A stretch of 64,000 nt of DNA from the NCBI RefSeq assembly GCF_013364275.1, contig NZ_CP054932.1:4216001-4280000 (forward strand), written 5' to 3'. The notes under the pieces are model-generated. The model had not been told where the DNA came from, ran no database searches, and was given only the letters and a program-made list of their open reading frames with translations. The translations under genes were made by a program, and so were the position numbers. Of the stretch, positions 1-18,855 are shown piece by piece; position 1 is the stretch's first letter, and each line of letters starts with the position of its first letter. The DNA comes from Actinomadura sp. NAK00032. GTDB taxonomy: Bacteria; Actinomycetota; Actinomycetes; Streptosporangiales; Streptosporangiaceae.

Positions 1-302
1 GAGCACCAGCCCGAGGGCGACCTGTGCCGTACCGCCCGCCTTCCGCGGCGGGCCGGGTAAGGGTGCAGGAGCCATGGGGGCGGAGGGCGGAGGGACCATC
101 TCGACTCCCGAAAGGGGATTGGCGGCGCGGATCGGTCGAAGATCGGTGAGAGGTGAGTGTACGGCGAAACGCTCCCGACCGGCAGGCGCGCGCCACGTGA
201 GCGTTCAGGCCACAATGCGCTGAGGAACCCCATGCCGCGCCGCGCCGACGCCCTGTGCGGGCCACCAGGTTCCGGTGGGTGTGACGTTCCAGGTGAGGCG
301 GA
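1..302. other. No gene recognised at window start
   Basis: I see no convincing coding frame here. Short open frames exist but have no ribosome binding site or recognisable product. A 7-bp hairpin (34-40 paired with 47-53, loop TTCCGC) could be the tail of a terminator for a gene left of the window. The stretch may belong to the intergenic space after the minus-strand cluster at 434-1957. Confidence 0.5.
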
Positions 303-415
303 TTACGGGCTCGTCTGCAGGGTCAGAGGGTCCAGATCGTTGGTGAAGCGGGGGATCAGGCCCTCGTAGTCGTCCCGTTGAGCCAGACCAGGTCCGCCAG
401 GTCTGGCATGTCCAT
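303..415 (-). pseudogene. Short frameshifted reading-frame fragment downstream of the YbaB-like gene
   Basis: On the minus strand an ATG at 415 opens a frame reading MDMPDLADLVWLNG. A second frame, which picks up within a GGG run near 372-374, continues DDYEGLIPRFTNDLDPLTL to a TAA at 303-305. Inserting one base in the G run joins the two into a single peptide of about 37 residues. The composition looks protein-like (acidic, aromatic), unlike the Arg/Ala/Gly-rich translation of typical GC-rich noncoding frames. It begins about 20 nt after the stop of the preceding gene, so it could be the degraded or mis-sequenced last gene of that operon. The product is not recognised. Confidence 0.3.
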
Positions 416-433
416 GGGGCGGACGCTATCGGG

Positions 434-880
434 TCAGGCGCCGAACATCTTGCGGACGCGTTCGAGTTGCTCGGTGACCTCCTTGACGGGGTCGGCGGAC
501 CGGCCGATCCGGTTGGGAAGGTCCTCCAGGCCCTCCGGCATCTGCGGGGTCTCGCCGCGCATCACCTTCTGGAGCAGCGGATTGGCGGCCGTGACCGGCT
601 CCATCAGCTGGGAGATCTGCTCCTGGATGTCCTTGGACGCGTTCTCCGCGGCTTCCAGGATCGCCTCGCCGAGGGCTTCGGAGCCCATGCGCATCGCGCG
701 CGGGTCGATCGTGATGCCGCGCAGCGCGCCGCTCGACTTGACCTCGACGCGTACCTGGCCCTTGGACGCCTCCCCGACGCCGGTGATCTCGCTGATCTGC
801 TCGCGGACCTCGGTCGCCTTGCGGGCCTGCTCCATCGCGGTCGAGATGAAGCGGTCGAGTTCGGGGTTTCCCGTTGACAT
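434..880 (-). CDS. YbaB/EbfC-family protein
   Basis: 148 residues. The N-terminal third is a helical, amphipathic segment (STGNPELDRFISTAMEQARK). It is followed by a short beta-rich core (VRVEVKSSGALRGITIDPRA) and a helical segment with Glu/Ala repeats, the arrangement of the YbaB/EbfC nucleoid-associated fold. Classical YbaB is about 100-115 residues; this protein has a C-terminal tail with a second amphipathic helix ending RVRKMFGA. Actinomycetes carry many such longer YbaB-like proteins near type VII/ESX-like or WXG100-like genes, often without demonstrated DNA binding. It lies 18 nt downstream of a membrane-protein gene on the same strand, so the two are probably cotranscribed. Family membership is fairly secure; the role is unknown. 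Confidence 0.75.
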   Translation of the reverse strand: MSTGNPELDRFISTAMEQARKATEVREQISEITGVGEASKGQVRVEVKSSGALRGITIDPRAMRMGSEALGEAILEAAENASKDIQEQISQLMEPVTAANPLLQKVMRGETPQMPEGLEDLPNRIGRSADPVKEVTEQLERVRKMFGA

Positions 881-898
881 CTCCGGCTCCTCGGGGGC

Positions 899-1957
899 TC
901 AGTCGTTCGGCGGCTTGATATCGAGGTCCTGCCAGTCGACCTTCAGGTCGATGAACGTCGTGTCCGGCCCGCCGACGCCGATCTCCAGCTTCTTGAAGCC
1001 CTGCGCGGTCTGCATCGCCGTGCTGAGCACGCCCCAGGCCTGCCAGAGGAAGTAGCCGATGGTGACGACGATCCCGCCGGCGACGGTGACGCCGAGCACC
1101 GTGCCCAGCATCTCCTTGGCGGCCTCCGCCGCGGGGGCCGCCGGGGTCGCGTCGAAGAGCGTCAGGTAGATCAGGTAGGCCAGTGCGGCGAACGCGATCG
1201 CCGCGGTCATGTCCATCATGTTGTGCAGTGAATTGGTGATCGACTCCATGGTGGTCGCCATCGAGTCGGCGTTTCCCTTGGCCTGCCCCGCTTCCGTGCC
1301 GAAGGCCTTCACCCATTCGTTGAAAGCGTGCCTGCTGGCGCTGGAGTTGGACCATTCCTCGTCACCGAGGATGCTCAGCGAATTGTCCAGGCTGAATTTC
1401 TCCAGGTAGTCCGAGGCCTTCTCCCAGGTGCCCTTGGCGCGGGCGATCTCGTTGTCGTCGGGGCGGACGAGCCACCAGGCGGTGGCCGCGACCAGGGCGG
1501 TGGGGGCGAGGAAGCTCGCCGCGCCGAGGGCGCCCGCCACGACCATGAAGGCCGCGCCCAGACCCACGCCCGCGGCGGCCGGCCCCGATTCGACGGCCTC
1601 CCGAACCGACACGTCCGTGCCTTCTTTGGGGGCGCTGGTGTCGACGCTGAACTTGCGTGCGGGGTCGATCGTGCTGGCCCGCTCCGCCGCGTCGAACCGG
1701 CCCGCCACCTCGAGCATTCCGGCGATCATCTCGTCGAGCTTCTTGGTGCCGTCCTGGAGATTGGTCGTCTGGCTCTGCCGGGCGGCGTCGTAGGCCGACA
1801 TCGCCGGCATTCCGATGACGCCGAAGGCGATCTGCGACATGTCCGTGTGCTGTTCGACGAGCGTCTTCGCGCCGTTGAGATATGTTTTCGGCTCGGTGGC
1901 GACGAAGCTCGCCGCGCGTTTAATCGCCTGGGCGCTGTGTTTTGTCTCTTCACTCAT
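899..1957 (-). CDS. Multi-pass membrane protein, possibly WXG100/ESX-associated
   Basis: 352 residues from the ATG at 1957, chosen because GGAG lies about 8 nt upstream; an in-frame TTG at 1972 is a less likely start. The N-terminal ~110 residues are helical and soluble, with phrases such as NLQDGTKKLDEMIAGMLEVA that resemble WXG100-like helical bundles. Hydrophobic segments follow near residues 130-165 (Ala/Gly/Leu-rich, ending AATAWWLV), about 255-275 (MTAAIAFAALAYLIYLTLF) and about 288-315, giving three or four membrane spans. The C-terminus is soluble and predicted beta-rich (FIDLKVDWQDLDIKPP). No enzymatic motif is visible. Pairing with the downstream YbaB-like gene and the divergent PH-like membrane protein suggests an envelope or secretion-related module, but I do not recognise a named family. 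Confidence 0.6.
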   Translation of the reverse strand: MSEETKHSAQAIKRAASFVATEPKTYLNGAKTLVEQHTDMSQIAFGVIGMPAMSAYDAARQSQTTNLQDGTKKLDEMIAGMLEVAGRFDAAERASTIDPARKFSVDTSAPKEGTDVSVREAVESGPAAAGVGLGAAFMVVAGALGAASFLAPTALVAATAWWLVRPDDNEIARAKGTWEKASDYLEKFSLDNSLSILGDEEWSNSSASRHAFNEWVKAFGTEAGQAKGNADSMATTMESITNSLHNMMDMTAAIAFAALAYLIYLTLFDATPAAPAAEAAKEMLGTVLGVTVAGGIVVTIGYFLWQAWGVLSTAMQTAQGFKKLEIGVGGPDTTFIDLKVDWQDLDIKPPND

Positions 1958-2022
1958 GGCGACAATCTCCAATCTTGCCGATCCGGCGTGCTAGCATCGC
2001 GGCGTCATAGAGAGGGTGGACA

Positions 2023-2523
2023 ATGTCCGAGAAAGTCGTCTTCCACTCCCGTAAGGCCAGGACGCTGCCCGTGGGCTTGGCGGCGGTGCTGTTCTCGCTG
2101 GCGGTCGGCGCGGGCGGGATCTACGCGGGCCTGACCTCGAGCCCGGGCATGCTGATCTTGGGATTGGCGGGATTGGTCGCGGCCGCCGGCATCGGCCGCG
2201 GGGTGCTCCAGGTCAAGGACGGCTATCGCCTCGCCGTGGATTCCGCTGGCCTGGGGGTGGGGGTCCGCGGCTCCGTGGTCGAGATTCCGTGGTCCGCGGT
2301 GGAACGGATCGGATTCGATCCGGCGCGGCACACGATCGCGGTGGAACCGCGGGCCGCATACGGGCGGCCGCGCACCAGGAAGCCGGCGCCGGTGTGGGAG
2401 GCGCGGCGCGGCCTGTTCCATCTCTGCCGTGTGGACGCCATGACGGCCGAGCCGGAGCAGATCCTGGACGTCCTGCGCCGGTACGGCGAGGGCAAGTGGC
2501 AGGAGCGGCTGACGGCCTCGTAA
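2023..2523 (+). CDS. Small membrane protein with PH-like (bPH2-type) domain
   Basis: 166 residues. The start ATG follows GAGAGGGTGGACA, an acceptable ribosome binding site. Two membrane segments lie near residues 15-36 and 42-62 (LPVGLAAVLFSLAVGAGGIY; MLILGLAGLVAAAGIGRGVL). The remainder reads like a bacterial pleckstrin-homology-like domain: DGYRLAVDSAGLGVGVRG, then VEIPWSAVERIGFD, then a C-terminal helix (PEQILDVLRRYGEGKW). The 'IPW..V..I' strand-turn is typical of such domains. The gene is divergent from the membrane-protein gene at 899-1957, with 65 nt between the starts, so the two probably share a promoter region and function. Substrate and partner are unknown. Confidence 0.65.
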   Translation: MSEKVVFHSRKARTLPVGLAAVLFSLAVGAGGIYAGLTSSPGMLILGLAGLVAAAGIGRGVLQVKDGYRLAVDSAGLGVGVRGSVVEIPWSAVERIGFDPARHTIAVEPRAAYGRPRTRKPAPVWEARRGLFHLCRVDAMTAEPEQILDVLRRYGEGKWQERLTAS

Positions 2524-2836
2524 CCCGCGGCGGCCCGAAGGGCCCTCTGCTCGCGGCGATCATTACGGGAACGGTTGGGACGTCGAATGCCCTGTTCTTT
2601 TCGGGCGACATTTTCCGCACTTTTGTGTGCACCCCAAAAGCTCCCCGTCCCCGTCCACGCAGGCCGCGGTTTGCAAGGCCGTAGCATCGTGACACAAGAT
2701 CACCGAAAAGGACACCCCTGTTCGGGGGTCGGTTCCCATTCTTCTCTTTTGGTTGCTCAAATAGGAAGAATCGACATCGTGCATAATTCGGCTCGGGCGG
2801 CGCTGACTGGGGCGGTGTCGGCGCCGTCCGGCGATG
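2524..2836. other. Intergenic region between convergent genes, no gene seen
   Basis: About 310 nt with noticeably lower GC than the surroundings. No frame has a credible start plus family match. A short hairpin near 2714-2732 (ACCCC, loop, GGGGT) may be part of a terminator. The convergent flanking genes (2023-2523 plus, 2837-3433 minus) make this a terminator region. The AT-rich stretch around 2750-2790 could alternatively hold a promoter for something not recognised. Confidence 0.4.
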
Positions 2837-3433
2837 TCACGGCTGGGCGCGGCCGGGCCAGTGGGTGAGGTTCTGGAAGAGTTCGGCCTGTTCTATCGCG
2901 TCGTCCAGAGCGTTGTGGGTGTGCGGCCGGCCGGAGAGCAGTTCGGGTGGCATCTGCCGCTTGGTCGAGCGGGTGACCATGGCGCGGGCCTTGGCGGCGT
3001 ACAGGCTCTTGAGGTCCAGGTGCCGTGAGTGGCCGAACGGGGAGCCGGCGTCGGCGAAGCGTGTCCAGTACCAGTACAGGAACATCCAGTCGAAGCCGAG
3101 CGGGTAGGCGACCAGGACCGGTGAGGCGTTCGCCGCCGCGGTCGCCTCGGTCACCCAGGCGGTGGCCGCGTTCATCGCCTCGACCGGGTCGCGGGCCTCG
3201 GCGGCGAGGCGCTCGCGGTCCAGGCCGCTGACCGCGAGTGCGTCCGGGACGTAGTCGTCGCTGATGGGCTTCAGTTCCGCGTAGAACGTGGACGCGGCCG
3301 GGTCGAGCGGCGTGAAGGCGCGTCCGTCGAAGGTGCCGCACGCCGCCATGCCGAAGCTCAGCATGGAGTACGGCCCCGGGATCGGCCCGTCGGCCTCGAC
3401 GTCGACCGAGATGTACAGCTCACGCTCGGGCAT
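2837..3433 (-). CDS. DEDDh-type 3'-5' exonuclease (DnaQ fold)
   Basis: 198 residues from ATG 3433, which has GGAGG five nt upstream; an in-frame ATG 15 nt further out is less well placed. Exo I motif: YISVDVEADG near residues 7-16 supplies the Asp and Glu metal ligands. Exo II lies around VLVAYPLGFDWMFL. Exo III is HNALDDA near residues 175-181, with the His and Asp of the DEDDh class. These residues are the complete catalytic set for hydrolysing nucleotides from 3' ends of DNA or RNA. It is a stand-alone exonuclease domain without a polymerase or UvrC partner. It is monocistronic here, flanked by intergenic regions. The substrate (oligoribonucleotide, tRNA or DNA) cannot be told from sequence. 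Confidence 0.8.
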   Translation of the reverse strand: MPERELYISVDVEADGPIPGPYSMLSFGMAACGTFDGRAFTPLDPAASTFYAELKPISDDYVPDALAVSGLDRERLAAEARDPVEAMNAATAWVTEATAAANASPVLVAYPLGFDWMFLYWYWTRFADAGSPFGHSRHLDLKSLYAAKARAMVTRSTKRQMPPELLSGRPHTHNALDDAIEQAELFQNLTHWPGRAQP

Positions 3434-3599
3434 CGGCGGCCTCCGCATGATCGGGGCCGGCGGGGTACCGGAGCCTCGGGGTGCTCGTGGGGATCGGGCG
3501 GTTCTCGCTGGTCATCCGGGCATCCTCCCGCAATGTCGTACCGGGGTGCTGTCCTCGTCGAGTGCGCGCCGGTGGCGCACGGGAAATTAGTCATAGTTC

Positions 3600-3626
3600 T
3601 TGACTGTCATAGATCGTTACTATAAC
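3600..3626 (+). promoter_or_regulatory. Possible promoter / operator upstream of the AHSA1 gene
   Basis: An AT-rich island holds TTGACT (3600-3605) and TATAAC (3621-3626) separated by 15 bp, slightly short for a sigma70-type promoter. GTCATAG occurs twice (about 3590 and 3606), which could be part of an operator. ArsR-type regulators often control AHSA1-domain genes, but no ArsR gene is adjacent. Confidence 0.35.
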
Positions 3627-3641
3627 GTCAGTGCCAGTTGA

Positions 3642-3660
3642 GCCCCCGCCGATCGGGGGC
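3642..3660 (+). promoter_or_regulatory. Leader hairpin just upstream of the AHSA1 ribosome binding site
   Basis: GCCCCCG (3642-3648) pairs with CGGGGGC (3654-3660) around a CCGAT loop. It ends six bases before GGAGAAGGAGG, the Shine-Dalgarno region of the next gene, so it could modulate translation or mRNA stability. No known riboswitch is recognised. Confidence 0.3.
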
Positions 3661-3678
3661 CGGAGAAGGAGGCAGGCC

Positions 3679-4095
3679 ATGGGTACCGCCGGTTTCGACT
3701 ACGCCATCACCCGCACGCTGGACGCCCCGGTCGAGAAGGTCTGGAAGGCCTGGACCGACTCCGACGTCTACGGCGAGTGGGCCAGCGCGGAGGACGTCTC
3801 CCTGGACGTGCGGCCGGGCGGCGCCTGGAGCTCGGTCATGGTCATCCCGGGCGGCACCCGCGTCCCGCTGACGGGCGTCTACACCGAGGTCGTGCCGAAC
3901 GAGCGCCTGGTCATGGGGATGGACGTCCCCGGCGGCGGCGAGCAGGTCCTGATGACGATGGAGCTGGCCGCCGACGGCGACCGCACCAAGATCACCCTGT
4001 CCCAGACGTTCGACGGCGCCGAGGAGCGCGACCAGGCCGAGCAGGGCAGCAACATGCTGCTCGACGGCCTGACCGCGTACCTGGCCGGGGCGTGA
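3679..4095 (+). CDS. AHSA1/SRPBCC-family protein
   Basis: 138 residues from the ATG at 3679, preceded by AGAAGGAGGCAGGCC. An upstream in-frame GTG would add a low-complexity leader without its own binding site. Diagnostic phrases: YAITRTLDAPVEKVWKAWTD at the N-terminus (beta-1/helix-1 of the START/Bet v1-like fold), DVRPGGAWSSVM in the centre and the C-terminal helix ending MLLDGLTAYLAG. The length is typical of Aha1 C-terminal-like proteins, which form a hydrophobic ligand-binding cavity. Bacterial members have varied or unknown roles (stress, polyketide, or ArsR-linked). The gene is monocistronic, convergent with the salicylate synthase, and ended by a strong hairpin. Confidence 0.8.
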   Translation: MGTAGFDYAITRTLDAPVEKVWKAWTDSDVYGEWASAEDVSLDVRPGGAWSSVMVIPGGTRVPLTGVYTEVVPNERLVMGMDVPGGGEQVLMTMELAADGDRTKITLSQTFDGAEERDQAEQGSNMLLDGLTAYLAGA

Positions 4096-4111
4096 ACCGC
4101 GGCGGCGGCAC

Positions 4112-4151
4112 GTGAGCGCGGGCGTTGAGCATGCTCAGCGCCCGCGTTCGC
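4112..4151. terminator. Long inverted repeat, probable bidirectional terminator
   Basis: The core CGCGGGCG (4117-4124) pairs with CGCCCGCG (4139-4146), and the interior TGAGCATGCTCA (4126-4137) is itself a perfect palindrome. With wobble pairs the duplex extends to about 20 bp. It lies 16 nt after the AHSA1 stop and between convergent transcription units. No U-run follows, as is common in actinomycetes. Confidence 0.6.
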
Positions 4152-4211
4152 ATCGCGCGGGCTGGCGGGCCGGGCACCAGACGGTCCGGCGGCCCGAGAC
4201 GCGGCGGCGCA

Positions 4212-4322
4212 CAGCGCGTCGCGCAGGACGCCCGCGTCGAGGACCGTGACCGCGCGGATCGGCTCGCCGGTGTGCGCGGCGAGCACCCGGCGGAAGCCCT
4301 CGACATCGGGGAGTTCCGGCAT
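4212..4322 (-). pseudogene. Fpg/Nei-type DNA glycosylase N-terminal remnant
   Basis: From the ATG at 4322 the minus strand reads MPELPDVEGFRRVLAAHTG, then EPIRAVTVLDAGVLRDAL. The MPELP-VE start, with its catalytic Pro1 and Glu2, is the signature of formamidopyrimidine-DNA glycosylase/endonuclease VIII-like enzymes, which are normally about 260-290 residues. After about 37 residues the resemblance stops, and the frame runs into Ala/Arg/Pro-rich nonsense toward the terminator hairpin at 4112-4151. The remaining ~230 residues, with the H2TH and zinc-finger region, are absent. It sits 29 nt downstream of the salicylate synthase stop. I read it as a truncated gene left by a deletion. It could still be expressed as a short peptide but cannot be an active glycosylase. 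Confidence 0.6.
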
Positions 4323-4351
4323 GGCGGGGTCCCCACCCGCCCCGCGGCGGG

Positions 4352-5647
4352 TCAGCGGCGGACGACGTAGGGGGCGATGCTGGAGAGCTTCTCGCAGGTC
4401 TCCTCGTACTCGCGCTCGGGGGTGGACGCGCTGACGATCCCGGCGCCGGCGCGCAGCCAGGCGCGGCCGTCCTCGCAGTAGAGCGCGCGCAGGACGAGCG
4501 CCGAGTCGAGGGAGCCGTCGTGGGAGACGGCGACGACGGCGCCGGAGTACATGCCCCGGCGGTCCTCGAGCCGGGTGATCGCCTCGATCGCCGCGGGCTT
4601 CGGGATGCCGGACGCGGTGACACCGGGGAAGAGGGCCTCCAGGGCGTCCCACGGGGAGCGGCCGGGCGCGAGGACGCCCGCCGCGCGGGAGCCGAGGTGC
4701 TGGACGCTGCCGCGCTCCTTCACCGTCATGAAGTCGGTCACCTGGACGGTGGCGGGATCGCACACGCGGCGCAGCTCCTCCAGCGACGTCCGGACGGAGA
4801 CGGCGTGCTCGAAGATCTCCTTCGGGTCGTTCTCCAGCTCGCGGCGGGTGCGGGCGTCGTTCTCGGCGCCGGCGCCGAACGCGCGGGTGCCGGCGAGGGG
4901 CTGGGTCATGACGCGGCCGGCGGCGTCCACGGTCGCGAGGACCTCGGGGCTGAACCCGGTGGCCTGGAAGCCGCCGAGGTCGAGCAGGAACGAGCGGGCC
5001 GGGGTGTTGGCCTCGCGGCCGCGCGCGTACGTCGCGATGACGTCGACGGGGTGCGGGACGTCCAGCCGCCGGGAGACGATGACCTTCTGGTAGCGGCCCG
5101 CGCGGATCTCGGCGACGGCCGCGGCGACCTTGGCGCGGTAGGCGTCGCCGCCGACGCGGACGTCGACGGGGGAGGGGGTCCCGGCGACCGGCGCGGCGGC
5201 GGCGAGCAGCGCGGCGACCCGCTGGACGTCGGCGCCGGTCACGCGGGCGCGGCCGTCCTCGACCCGGACCTCGGTGCGCGGGACGATCAGGTGCGCGAGC
5301 CGCCCGGTGGGACGGGCCGCGGCGAACTCGAACGCGATCCAGCCGTAGGCGTTCCAGGCGGTCAGCGGCGCGTCGGCGAAGGTGTCGCGGAGCGCGTCGG
5401 CGGGGCGGCCCGACCAGGGCCCGGTGGACGGCGGGCGCCCCGGCCAGCGGACGTGCACGGTGCCGGCGTCGAGGACGACCTCGCCGAGCACGCCGCCCGC
5501 GAACGTCCACGAGCCGGGCCGCTCGTACACCACGTAGTCGCCGAAGAGGCCGGACCCGGCCAGCCGGGCCATGACGGCAAGCGGCTCGGCGGTGCATTCC
5601 AGCACGAGCTCCGTGGGGTTCGCATCAGCGCGCAGACCGATGGACAA
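4352..5647 (-). CDS. mbtI: Salicylate synthase (MbtI/Irp9 type) for siderophore starter
   Basis: About 431 residues. It would convert chorismate via isochorismate to salicylate plus pyruvate. TTG at 5647 is preferred because GGGAG lies 9 nt upstream; the in-frame TTG at 5656 abuts that GGGAG. Alignment from memory to mycobacterial MbtI is good along the whole length. Counting from TTG 5656, the catalytic Lys is K191 (RYQKVIVSR) and the general-acid Glu is E238 (GFSPEVL), 47 apart as in MbtI K205/E252. The metal-binding KEIFEHA, PLAGTRAFG, SVQHLGSR and the C-terminal EREYEETCEKL motif are present. It is divergent from the NRPS with two iron boxes between them, so iron-repressed expression is expected. 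The product should be the aryl cap of the siderophore, although no salicyl-AMP ligase is in the window. Confidence 0.9.
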   Translation of the reverse strand: MSIGLRADANPTELVLECTAEPLAVMARLAGSGLFGDYVVYERPGSWTFAGGVLGEVVLDAGTVHVRWPGRPPSTGPWSGRPADALRDTFADAPLTAWNAYGWIAFEFAAARPTGRLAHLIVPRTEVRVEDGRARVTGADVQRVAALLAAAAPVAGTPSPVDVRVGGDAYRAKVAAAVAEIRAGRYQKVIVSRRLDVPHPVDVIATYARGREANTPARSFLLDLGGFQATGFSPEVLATVDAAGRVMTQPLAGTRAFGAGAENDARTRRELENDPKEIFEHAVSVRTSLEELRRVCDPATVQVTDFMTVKERGSVQHLGSRAAGVLAPGRSPWDALEALFPGVTASGIPKPAAIEAITRLEDRRGMYSGAVVAVSHDGSLDSALVLRALYCEDGRAWLRAGAGIVSASTPEREYEETCEKLSSIAPYVVRR

Positions 5648-5682
5648 GGCAGCCAACTCCCTCTCGCGGCGAGAAGATCAAG

Positions 5683-5701
5683 TTAGGTAAGGCTAACCTT
5701 G
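5683..5701. promoter_or_regulatory. Iron box 1 (IdeR/DmdR operator)
   Basis: TTAGGTAAGGCTAACCTTG matches 16 of 19 positions of the IdeR/DmdR consensus TTAGGTTAGGCTAACCTAA. It lies about 36 nt upstream of the salicylate synthase start. Fe(II)-bound IdeR/DmdR1 would block transcription under iron sufficiency. Confidence 0.85.
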
Positions 5702-5711
5702 TGCGTTGTCC

Positions 5712-5730
5712 ATAGGCAAGGCTAACCTAA
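5712..5730. promoter_or_regulatory. Iron box 2 (IdeR/DmdR operator) at the NRPS start
   Basis: ATAGGCAAGGCTAACCTAA matches 16 of 19 consensus positions. It ends only 9 nt before the NRPS ATG at 5740, so either the transcript is nearly leaderless or the true start is further in (GTG 5764). Boxes 1 and 2 are offset by 29 bp and together cover the whole divergent promoter. Confidence 0.85.
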
Positions 5731-5739
5731 CCCGCGATC

Positions 5740-17721
<11,982 letters not shown>

Positions 17722-17752
17722 GGCGCCTCATACCGGCGTGCCCATTGCATGG

Positions 17753-17771
17753 TTAGGTGAGCCTAACCTAA
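17753..17771. promoter_or_regulatory. Iron box 3 (IdeR/DmdR operator)
   Basis: TTAGGTGAGCCTAACCTAA matches 17 of 19 consensus positions. It is 50 nt upstream of the lipoprotein start and indicates a separate iron-controlled promoter for the binding protein, hydroxylase and MbtH genes downstream of the NRPS. Confidence 0.88.
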
Positions 17772-17821
17772 GATCCCTGATCAGTATTCCCCCGAAGAAC
17801 CTGGAAGGACACCGGTCCTCT

Positions 17822-18841
17822 ATGCGCACCATGATGCGGCGCCTGGCCGCCACCGCCGCGCTCGTGCTGAGCGTCGGCACGGTCGCGGCGTGCGGCGGCG
17901 ACGACGAGCCCGCCGGCGGCTCCTCCGGCGGCGGGCCCGCCGGGGCGTTCCCGGTCACCCTCACCCACAAGCTCGGGACCGCGAAGGTCGAGTCCGCGCC
18001 GAAGCGGATCGTCGCGCTCGGCGAGGTCGACCAGGACGCGCTCCTCGCGCTCGGCGTCACCCCCGCGGGCATGGCGGAGCTGACCGGCGTCCAGCCCGAC
18101 GGCCTCGCGCCCTGGACCGCGCCCAAGCTGACCGGTGCCAAGCCGAAGCTGCTGAAGGCGGGCGAGGCCGGGTTCAACCTGGAGGAGATCGCGGCGCTGC
18201 GGCCCGACCTCATCCTCGCGGGCGGCGACTTCTACATCGACAAGGAGTACGAGAAGCTCTCCAAGCTCGCGCCGACCGTCGCCTACCAGACCGGCCCGGC
18301 CGAGGACACCTGGCAGCAGATCACCCTGCAGACCGCCAAGGCCGTCGGGCGCGAGGCCGACGGCAGGAAGCTCGTCGCCGACGTCGAGGCGAAGATCGCC
18401 TCGGTGAAGACCGAGCACCCCGAGCTGAACGGCAAGGGCTTCGCGTTCACCAGCGTCTTCCCCAACGGCAACATCGGCGTGATGAAGTCCAAGGACGACA
18501 CCAGCGTGAAGCTGCTGGAGCAGTTCGGCATGACGCTGCCCGAGCGGATCGCGAAGCTGCCCGGCGAGGGCTTCGCCGCCGAGCTGAGCATGGAGAAGAT
18601 CTCCGTCCTGGACGTGGACGTCCTGCTCAGCCACTACAACGACGACGCCGCGACGCAGCGGAAGATCGAGGGCGGCAAGCTGTTCGCCGACCTCGCCGTC
18701 GTCAGGCGCGGTTCCTACGTGCCGCTCGACCTGAAGGCGTTCTGGCCGCTGCGGACCCCGACCCCGCTCGCCGTCCCGTACGTCGTCGACAACGTCGTCC
18801 CGAAGATCGCCGAGGCCGCCGGCAAGGTGAAGTCCGCCTGA
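17822..18841 (+). CDS. Fe(III)-siderophore-binding lipoprotein of an ABC importer
   Basis: 339 residues from the ATG at 17822; GGAAGGA lies some 13 nt upstream, and ATG 17831 or 17834 are alternatives. The signal peptide has a twin-Arg-containing n-region, a hydrophobic core and the lipobox VAAC, placing the lipidated Cys at residue 24 on the outer face of the membrane. The mature part reads as a FepB/FhuD-type (periplasmic-binding clamshell) protein: VESAPKRIVALGEVDQDALL, EEIAALRPDLILAGGDF and a long central helix are typical. An iron box precedes it and the ornithine hydroxylase gene overlaps its stop. No permease or ATPase gene is nearby, so it must work with membrane components encoded elsewhere, probably to re-import the ferri-siderophore. 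Confidence 0.9.
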   Translation: MRTMMRRLAATAALVLSVGTVAACGGDDEPAGGSSGGGPAGAFPVTLTHKLGTAKVESAPKRIVALGEVDQDALLALGVTPAGMAELTGVQPDGLAPWTAPKLTGAKPKLLKAGEAGFNLEEIAALRPDLILAGGDFYIDKEYEKLSKLAPTVAYQTGPAEDTWQQITLQTAKAVGREADGRKLVADVEAKIASVKTEHPELNGKGFAFTSVFPNGNIGVMKSKDDTSVKLLEQFGMTLPERIAKLPGEGFAAELSMEKISVLDVDVLLSHYNDDAATQRKIEGGKLFADLAVVRRGSYVPLDLKAFWPLRTPTPLAVPYVVDNVVPKIAEAAGKVKSA

Positions 18842-18855
18842 TGCAGGAGGAGCGC

